Shown: positions 44,232-64,000 of the stretch, piece after piece
Numbering within the stretch: position 1 is the first letter of the stretch
Layout of the letters: every line of letters starts with the position of its first letter
NCBI GenBank assembly: GCA_963402885.1
Contig: OY727097.1
Location: forward strand, 8,618,001 to 8,682,000
Length of the DNA: 64,000 nucleotides
Reading direction: 5' to 3'
From: Antedon bifida
Lineage: Eukaryota; Echinodermata; Crinoidea; Comatulida; Antedonidae
Position numbers and translations under genes: made by a program
The notes under the pieces: generated by a model
Told to the model about the DNA's origin: nothing
The model's database searches: none
The model's input: only the letters and a program-made list of their open reading frames with translations

Positions 44232-44515
44232 GTGTTCTGGATTAAATCTGTTGATCCAAGATTAAAACAGCTGATCTACTCAGATTAAGATAACTGATCA
44301 AAGATTAAGACAGCTGATCTAAGATTAAGACAGCTGATCTAAGATTAAGACAGCTGACCTAAGATTAAGACAGCTGATCTAAGATTAATACAGCTGATCT
44401 AAGATTAATACAGCTGATCTAAGATTAATACAGCTGATCAAAGATTAAGACAGCTGATCTAAGATTAAGATGGTTGATCTAAGATTAAGACAGCTGATCT
44501 AAGATTAAGGTCACT
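44232..44515. repeat. 20-bp minisatellite with CAGCTG in each unit
   Basis: About 13 units of AGATTAAGACAGCTGATCTA, with few variants. It starts about 420 bp behind the AIFM1 stop codon. Flanking sequence to about 44830 still shows scattered GATTAAG, so the array is the best-kept part of a larger old one. CAGCTG is an E-box-type palindrome, but no function is shown. Confidence 0.9.
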
Positions 44516-44933
44516 TGTTTAGGAATAAGGTAGTAATAATATTTAGGATCTGAGATTAAGATAGTGGTCTAAAAAGACGTCTAGGATTTACATAACTTTT
44601 CCAGGATTAAGGTATCTGGTATGAAATTAAGGTAGCTGGCCTGAGATTAATTAGGATCCGAGAGTAATTAGGATCTGAGATTAACATTTTTTTGGATTAA
44701 GAAGCTTGTCTACAATTAATATACCTGACCTGGGATGAAAATAAAAGTCCCAGAATGACTGAACTGGTTGAAGATTCAGATATCTGGCATGGGATTAAAA
44801 AAGTCTCCCAAAGATTAACATATTATAAAGTGTATTGTGTTCTGGATTACGTATCTAATCTCATCTGTAAGAAAGTGCACCTGAGATCAATTACATCATA
44901 CCTAATTATATAACTATATTATATTAATTGGAT

Positions 44934-57622
<12,689 letters not shown>

Positions 57623-57808
57623 TTTAGATTATTTTTCACTTTTCAAGCAGCAAAATCTAAGGTACCGGCAACCGGAAACAGCACGCTTGCGAAGAGGTCA
57701 AAGTTTAGTTTAAAAAACAGGTCTCCTTGCAAAATCACTGAAGCGTGCAAAAACACTTTTGTAAACATACACATTTTGATTTGCCATTGTATAGAGTAAC
57801 TTCGTTAA
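57623..57808. promoter_or_regulatory. Likely bidirectional promoter of AIFM1 and NAXD
   Basis: Only 186 bp separate the two divergent start codons, so both transcripts must begin here or upstream of these leaders. There is no TATA box at a plausible place. CAACCGGAAACAG (57668-57680) contains an ETS-type CCGGAA core, common in TATA-less promoters of mitochondrial genes. AGGTCAAAGTTTA (57695-57707) resembles a DR1 nuclear-receptor site. Both motif calls are by eye only. Confidence 0.6.
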
Positions 57809-60800
57809 ATGCGTGGATATTTTTATACAAAGACATTTTTAAATCTGCATGGTAATATTGTAAATATGAGTACAGGTGTGTGCACTTTACATGCTAATAT
57901 TTCCAGGCTGTCGTCTACAAATCCAGTCTGGGCCTAGTACTAGGAGTAGGCCCGGTCAGCCAGCTGTATACCCTGGTACTAGTAGTAGCCTACTCTACTG
58001 TAGTGCATTTGTTAGTATATAATACTATAGGAAGTACAGTAGGCCTAGTAGTAAACGCTATGCTATTAGTACATAACCTTCTCTCTAGATAAATACATGT
58101 ATTAGTTACTTATTTATCTAACCCAAACAAGTATGGTAATATTTATTTGTGCTGGTTATGACATTTTTTATTTATCTTTTTAAATAGAATGTGCAACAAA
58201 TTCAGCAGTTTTATTGGAAGCTGTCAAATCCATCATTCCGCCACTAACATATGCCCAACATAAAGGACAACATGGACGGTTGGCAACAATTGGAGGCTGC
58301 AAAGAATATACTGGAGCACCGTATTTCGCAGCAATATCAGCTCTAAAAATTGTACGCAATTACAGACAGGGAAACGGTCATATTTTCACTTTTGTATATA
58401 AATTTACATGCATAAAAAAACTCTGAACTGCTTGATGATACACTGAATATTAAATAATGTACACGTTCTGTGGAATTACTGGTTTAAACATCCTTTTACC
58501 TAAACTAATACAATAAAGGATTTTAGGTTTTGCTCTAAAGCTCTGTCTACACTATCAAACTTATGCGATAAACAAGTTTGATATGCCCATATATGGACAC
58601 ACTGATGTCATATCACTATGTTTGGGCATATCACTACCATTGGAGACATCACATTTTTTTTGTCAAACTAGACAGAGCTTAAGAAGGAAAACAGTGCATA
58701 AGAAACACCATTATTAATGTACATTTTCTCTATTAATTTTATGTTCTATTTTTCTAGGGTTGTGACCTGTCTCATGTTTTTTGTACAAAAGATGCCTCAC
58801 CTGTTATTAAGTCTTACAGTCCTGAACTGATAGTACATCCTGTCTTGTAAGTTTGGAGGTTACAATAACTTGAATACAAAAACAAACACCATTTGCACTG
58901 TTTACAGATGGTCACTGTTTGAATAAGAACTGCGTATAAAAAGAGTTTGTTCTGATAGTTATATTTAACTGCTATATATTTTCATAACTCAAGCAGGCCA
59001 TCTCTCTCAAGATTTATGGCATCATGCCTTCGTCTTTTTATTAATATAAAGTTTGCGGTACACCACGTGTATTAGTTCTGAATTATTATTATTATTATAT
59101 TAGTTTCTCGACGTTTCGATCAATATGCTTTGATCGTCCTCAGGAGTGAGAACAATATATTCAAACAATATATTCATCCTTTTAGTTTCTATTTTAAAAT
59201 ATTTATTTGTTTATATGTAGAACGAAAAGGAAGTAAATAAATATATTGAATTGAATAACAATAATCCATAGTCATATAAATGAAAATTATTTTACTTTTA
59301 TCACTATTTTTTTTTTCTCAGAGATAAAAATGGGGGTGTTGAGGAGATAGCAAGTTGGCTACCCCGTATGCATTCAGTAATTATAGGTCCTGGACTTGGA
59401 AGGGAGTCTAGCATACTAGAAAACACAAAAGTAAGTCACCATACATGTCAATAATTCATGTTTAAAAGAAGAGATTATAAACAACTGCAACATTTACTAT
59501 ACTTTGTGTGTCGACTTCTACTTCATCTTTCATGTGTCGAAAAAAGATTTTTTTTTTTTTAAATGTCAGATTTGTTACAATTTAGGGCTATTTATTGCAG
59601 TCTACCTAACATTTAGGATAAAATTAATGGAATCTAGTAAAAAGTAAGTTTCTGTCTCTGATTTTGTTGTTGGTTCAATAATCCTTTGTTAGTTTACATC
59701 CTGATTCTTAAAATCCTAGTTTGAATGAAGAGGTGATATCATAACATTTAATATTCTTTATTTGCAGGCAATCATTATAAAAGCCAGAGATCTGAACATA
59801 CCTTTAGTAATTGATGCAGTAAGTATATCAAATATGCATGGCAAAGATTTTACTTTGAACAACTCCCTGATTATAAAGTGTGAAACTACTGTAGGATGTT
59901 TACTTGCAGATCTCAATTTGTTTGCTATTTCACTCTCTCACATCCAATCTTTAGTTTTCGGCTTCTATCTTTGACTATATTATCTCTAAGGTTTCGAAAC
60001 AGTTCAACAACTGTTGATATCTTGTAGGATGGAGTCTACCTGCTAGCACAATCTCCAGAAGTGATACAGGGCTACACAAAAGCAATACTTACACCAAATA
60101 TTATGGAATTCAAACTTCTATATAAAAAAGTTGTAAGTAGATTGTTCAACATGATCTTTTCTGGTCATGTAAAATAGGTTAACCTGTTGGAACAGATTCA
60201 CAGTTTTTGTGTGGTTTAAACAAATAATAAGGGGAAATAGAATTATTCTTATAATACAGTGGTTGGACGTTAATTTTTTTTTCCAGTACGATTTATTGGG
60301 GAAATCTGTAGATTACAGTTCCAAACTTTTTTTTGTATGATTGTACATTTTTATTACTTATACACAGTGCAGAAAATATTAGAAAATTGAAAATAATATG
60401 ATACATGTGTGATCCAGCCTTTAAGTTATTATTTATGTTTGTGATGTCATATACAAATTGAGAACTAAAAATATGTTTTCTTTTTTGATACTACTACTTT
60501 GCAGTTAAATGAAGAGCCAGACCTGAGCCAGTTAAGTGATAGCACAAAAAAGCTAAGCCAGGCACTGGGCAATGTAACTATAATCAATAAAGGAGCAAGT
60601 GACATCATTACTGATGGAAAAACAGGTATGATTATTTTCAACTATTTTTCAAGGTGGAAGGGGTCATGGAATTATGCTTTAGGCCTGTCTTTTCTACTGT
60701 TAATTGAATAAATGTGAAGACGATATGCTAGAGACTGCGGACAGGCTCTGAATGCATACAGTATATCTTGCCCACAGAAGTCTCATATCGAGTTGAGTAT

Positions 60801-61689
60801 ACAAACCATAGCCATGAAAATGGCACAAGTTACAGGCTCTTTGTGACCATAGTTTTGATGGTAGAATAACTCATTGCATCTTTCGGACGAGTTCACAACA
60901 TTTTTATCATCATTCTTGGAAAGCAATACTACTGTATTATACTTTTGGAGACGGTTTAATTAAATTGTATCCATTTTCAAATAGGCTTTAAATAAACAAT
61001 ACAGTGTTCTGTTATGATTATTAAACAAATTAAGTATTTGAATAAATAGTAGCAATATAATTTGTTGTACTTTCACAGTTTTAATAAATTCAAGTGAAGG
61101 GAGCCCTCGTCGGTGTGGTGGCCAAGGAGATCTTTTATCGGGTAGCATGGGAACAATGACTTTCTGGGCGCATAGGTACTACAGTAGCACAGGTGTAGGG
61201 TAAGAATCAGTTATACTAATAGATGTATTAAACCATTGGACAAGTTGATTGGACAAGTGGTTAAAGCATCTGCAACTTATAGCAATATATAAAGCGGCCT
61301 AGGTTCTGGTGGTGTCATCTTGGACAACAACTGGGTCCAGTACACATATACTGTGTGGCTTATGTGTGCTTTTGTTCTGGTTTAAATTCAGCCAATGTTA
61401 AAGCAGTTATGGGACCTGCTATATCTACATATTGAAATTCACCCCAGTAAATAGATTACACACCAAGAACCAAGATTTATGATACACATAATAGTTAGTG
61501 GTTTTTGTTCCACAATAATGTAGGGATGATATTCACCAGCTTGGCCAGCCAACGATGATTGCTGCATATGGGGCTTCACTGTTAACTCGAAAGTGCGCAA
61601 ACCTGGCATTTGCGAAGAATCAACGAAGCATGACAACAACTGACATGATAGGAGAAATAGGTTATGCTTTTAGGTGTTTATTTGAATAA
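57809..61689 (+). CDS. NAXD: ATP-dependent (S)-NAD(P)H-hydrate dehydratase (9 coding exons, 322 aa)
   Basis: Repairs NADHX and NADPHX, hydrated damaged forms of the cofactors, back to NAD(P)H using ATP; works with the epimerase NAXE. Exons: 57809-57851, 58188-58351, 58758-58846, 59322-59430, 59768-59818, 60028-60132, 60505-60625, 61079-61199, 61524-61689. All join in frame over the YjeF-C/ribokinase-like fold. Visible marks: [45 protein letters not shown] (121-126), VIDADG across the exon 5/6 junction, [13 protein letters not shown], and [12 protein letters not shown] with the likely catalytic Asp245; the end is [10 protein letters not shown]...LFE. Length is near the human isoforms. Exon 1 ([14 protein letters not shown]) was chosen because it alone supplies the single base needed by exon 2; it looks like a short mitochondrial presequence. 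The exon 2 donor (GTACGC) is weak. It shares its promoter region with AIFM1. Confidence 0.95.
58538..58680. mobile_element. 143-bp CTGTCTACACTATCAAA family MITE (NAXD intron 2)
   Basis: AAGCTCTGTCTACACTATCA at the left and TTTGTCAAACTAGACAGAGC at the right, ending CTT. The inside has TTGGGCATATCACTACCAT as in the AIFM1 intron copies. Confidence 0.65.
59102..59153 (-). repeat. Stem-loop repeat with CTGAGGAC...GAAACGTC core, long form (NAXD intron 3)
   Basis: The minus strand reads GTTCTCACTCCTGAGGAC, GATCAAAGCATATTGATC, GAAACGTCGAGAAAC. It has an inner hairpin GATCA/TGATC and an outer TTCTC/GAGAA pairing around CUGAGGAC and GAAAC. The same motif without the inner hairpin is at 47132-47170. 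Confidence 0.5.
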
Positions 61690-61806
61690 ATACTACAGCA
61701 CCTACAATGAGCTGGTATACCATCCGGAATAGTATCCAAAATATAAACATTCATTAATTCACAAAGGCTTACTGTATCTTTCTAGATATGTAACCATGAT
61801 TTATTG

Positions 61807-61812
61807 AATAAA
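61807..61812 (+). promoter_or_regulatory. Polyadenylation signal AATAAA of NAXD
   Basis: It lies about 118 bases behind the stop, in TTGAATAAAATTATTT. Another AATAAA overlaps the stop codon itself (GAATAAATAC) and is too close to be preferred. Confidence 0.5.
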
Positions 61813-62454
61813 ATTATTTAAATCAACTGTTTTTAAATATTCTTCTTCTTCTTAAATTGCATTTAAACACAAGTTCAGTTTGTGATCTGCACTCTTGACA
61901 TTTGTTGGTTTCAACTACCCGTGTTATTAGGGGATCTATTTTTCCTTCTTTCCATCATTTTTGTTGGTTAATGTGTACAGAAAATCTTGTAACTTGGCCA
62001 TTTAGACCTTTCAATTTGAAGTTCTAAAACTAACTTTTTGATGATATCCGAGTAAACTTTTGTGCAATTTTTTGAAATTCTAAGACAAGAAATTGTTCAT
62101 AGCAGGCGTAAACCTCCTGTATAATAAAAATGGCATGCATCATTATAATTTACATCTGTAAAATCAATTTCTAATTAATTTAGAGCATTTTGCAAGCAAT
62201 ATGAGCATATGAAAATGTATAAACTTCTAAAAGCAAGTGACGATTGTACCACCACCATTTGATCGCTGTGTAGGTTACGTTTGTTTACTTGATGTTAAAG
62301 TTATAAACGCTCCAGACGTTTTTTCAAACAAATATATGAAACGAAATAACTGAATAAATAAAAATGTTGTATTTAAATAATTCTTTAATTCTTCTTATTT
62401 CTCTAAAGTGTTAAAAAACTTGCCTACATTTACTTTATGAATTTTAATACTGAG
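61813..62454. other. AT-rich DNA behind NAXD, nothing recognised
   Basis: No gene or repeat structure that I can support. Confidence 0.35.
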
Positions 62455-62735
62455 AAATTGTCCCCTGAAAATATATATTTTGTTAATTTGTTTGTTTAAT
62501 ATGCCATTTTAATGTAAAAAAAAAATTTTCCTGAAAAATCTGTAATTTAAAGCAAAAATAGTCAAATTTACTGGAACTCAATGTGTTTTTGGTTGAATTT
62601 AACCATTTATTATGTCTTTTTACAAGTGAAAACTTTTGTTATGGATGTGATTAACTTGATTAAAATTGTGAAATGGCCTATTGAAAGTCTTATTCATGTT
62701 TTTGGGGGGACACTAAATCCTCTTTCTTAATAAAG
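62455..62735. mobile_element. MITE A copy, reverse orientation
   Basis: TTGTCCCCTGAAAA at the left, GGTTGAATTTAACCATTTAT and TCATGTTTTTGGGGGGACAC at the right are the reverse complement of the 25018 element. The ends are degraded. Confidence 0.6.
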
Positions 62736-62736
62736 A

Positions 62737-63127
62737 CATTGCTGCTCTTGAATCTGTCCAAAGAAGGGTCACTCGTACATGCTTCCCAAGATCAGCCAGT
62801 GTCCCTTACCCTGAACAATTAAAACACCTTAATCTGATGTCAATTACCAATTGTATTAGGTATTGATGTATTAATTTTGTTACCAAATGTATGTACAAAT
62901 TATATGATGTTAAAGTTTTTAAATATTCATCTATTAATTGCAGACATGTTAATAATCTTAAGTTGCGTAATAATTTTATAGCTCGGACTGATTCATTTCA
63001 TAACTCTGTCTTTAATTGTTTTGTTAGACATTTCAGAGATCTGCCTGCGGATCTCTGTGACCAACTATTAATTAATATAAACTGTTTTAAGAATAGCCTT
63101 AAGAAATATCTTACCAATCGGTTTTAA
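62737..63127 (+). mobile_element. LINE 3' end fragment
   Basis: The plus strand reads IAALESVQRRVTRTCFPR, SVPYPEQLKHLNLMSITNCI, then after a stop YKLYDVK, RTDSFHNSVFNCFVRHFRDL and FKNSLKKYL. L-E-x-V-Q-R-R-x-T-R and the following L-x-x-L-N-L are standard in the region behind the reverse transcriptase of CR1/jockey-type LINEs. The fragment is interrupted and dead. Confidence 0.75.
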
Positions 63128-64000
63128 ACTGTACATGTTTATGTGTATTTTAAAGATATTTTCTTAATTCTATCTATTTAATTTAATTAACAATATTTTA
63201 TATAAACTAGAGGGTGAGCTCGCTTCGCTCGCTCCCCCTTTAGGAAGTGTAGACGATGGTTCTTGGAATGATAATGACTCGGGTAAAAAGTTTTAGGACA
63301 TTCTGGCCTGGACGATTTCGATCGGTTACCATTATTTAAATGCTTTTGATATTCGTAAAACTAAACCTACTCACTAACCTGTTTCACAGTGTCTTAGATG
63401 ATTAATAGCGTTTTACGTATAGTGTTGGGGGGATGGGGGGAGTGGCGATAATTATTTTAATTGATGTTTTATTAGGGAGGTGTTCCGGGCATTTATTCAA
63501 ATAAATACCATCCTAATTGGTATAATTAATACATTATTCCGCGACACAGTGAGCTGTTTTGGCCTAAGAAGGAAGACGTTTTAGACGGCTTGCAACATGG
63601 GCAGAAGTATCCCAGGGTCCTGACGGGACACAGATAGCGCATAGTATACATAAAGTCCTGGCAGCTTCTCAACAACTCGGCTATCAGGGTTTCATTCGAT
63701 TTCAAACAAAAGCTCTATCATCAATTCTCTCGATGTAATTTTATATAATTATTTCCCACAATTTACTCCTATGTTTTATGAATATATTTAATTTGATCTT
63801 TTGTAGATATAAAAAGTGGTAAAAAAGAATAACAAATGCTTGGTAAATTGTAGGCCTAGATAACAGTCCGACGAAATCTACTCAAAAATAGTATACTTGT
63901 GAATATAAATATAATATAATATTGTGTGTATAAATGTGGATGGGCATTAATTAGATGGTATTTGGATGGGAGGGAGGGGTGGGGGAGTGGCGATAATTAT
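63128..64000. other. AT-rich DNA with repeat ends
   Basis: 63209-63300 repeats the block seen at 50576-50697. 63425-63515 has GGGGGGATGGGGGGAGTGG, GCATTTATTCAAATAAATAC, a worn MITE B end. GGGGGAGTGGCGATAATTAT recurs at the end of the window (63981-64000), so another copy may begin there. No gene is seen. Confidence 0.45.

Overview
The window is metazoan nuclear DNA. Genes are split by GT-AG introns, the background is AT-rich, and introns and intergenic DNA are full of short inverted-repeat elements, minisatellites and decayed LINEs. The predicted proteins resemble vertebrate counterparts over their full length. A marine invertebrate deuterostome, perhaps an echinoderm, is my best guess; this is an inference and nothing in the window proves it.

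Region 1 (1-2.2 kb): a broken tyrosine-recombinase element cut by the window edge, then repeat-rich non-coding DNA. Region 2 (2.2-42.5 kb): a cluster of four arylsulfatase-A-like genes, each with four coding exons and the same intron positions. Copy 1 (2212-7357) is on the minus strand. Copies 2 (16224-20880), 3 (26773-29966) and 4 (32736-39773) are in tandem on the plus strand. Duplicated flanks, an exon-3 relic inside copy 4 and an orphan 5' flank near 42 kb show repeated duplication and loss. The formylglycine motif differs between copies (CSPSR, CSASR, CSVSR, CSASR), and copy 4 also lacks the active-site His of KWHLG. Copy 1 is nearly identical to the others in part of its length and very different elsewhere, which points to gene conversion.

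Region 3 (42.5-44.9 kb): two minisatellites with 63-bp and 20-bp units and unremarkable AT-rich DNA. Region 4 (44.9-61.7 kb): two complete, conserved single-copy genes head to head. AIFM1 (apoptosis-inducing factor; 16 coding exons, 612 aa, minus strand) and NAXD (ATP-dependent NAD(P)H-hydrate dehydratase; 9 coding exons, 322 aa, plus strand) have start codons only 186 bp apart, so they probably share a bidirectional promoter. The first uses NADH in mitochondria; the second repairs damaged NAD(P)H. Region 5 (61.7-64 kb): an inverted-repeat element, a LINE tail and AT-rich DNA.

The arylsulfatases are predicted secreted or lysosomal hydrolases of sulfate esters, so the cluster fits local expansion of sulfated-glycan metabolism. 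I found no CRISPR array, prokaryotic operon, rRNA gene or convincing functional tRNA. The most unusual material is the catalytic drift in the arylsulfatase array, the large fold-back element in copy 4, and hammerhead-like stem-loops in repeats.
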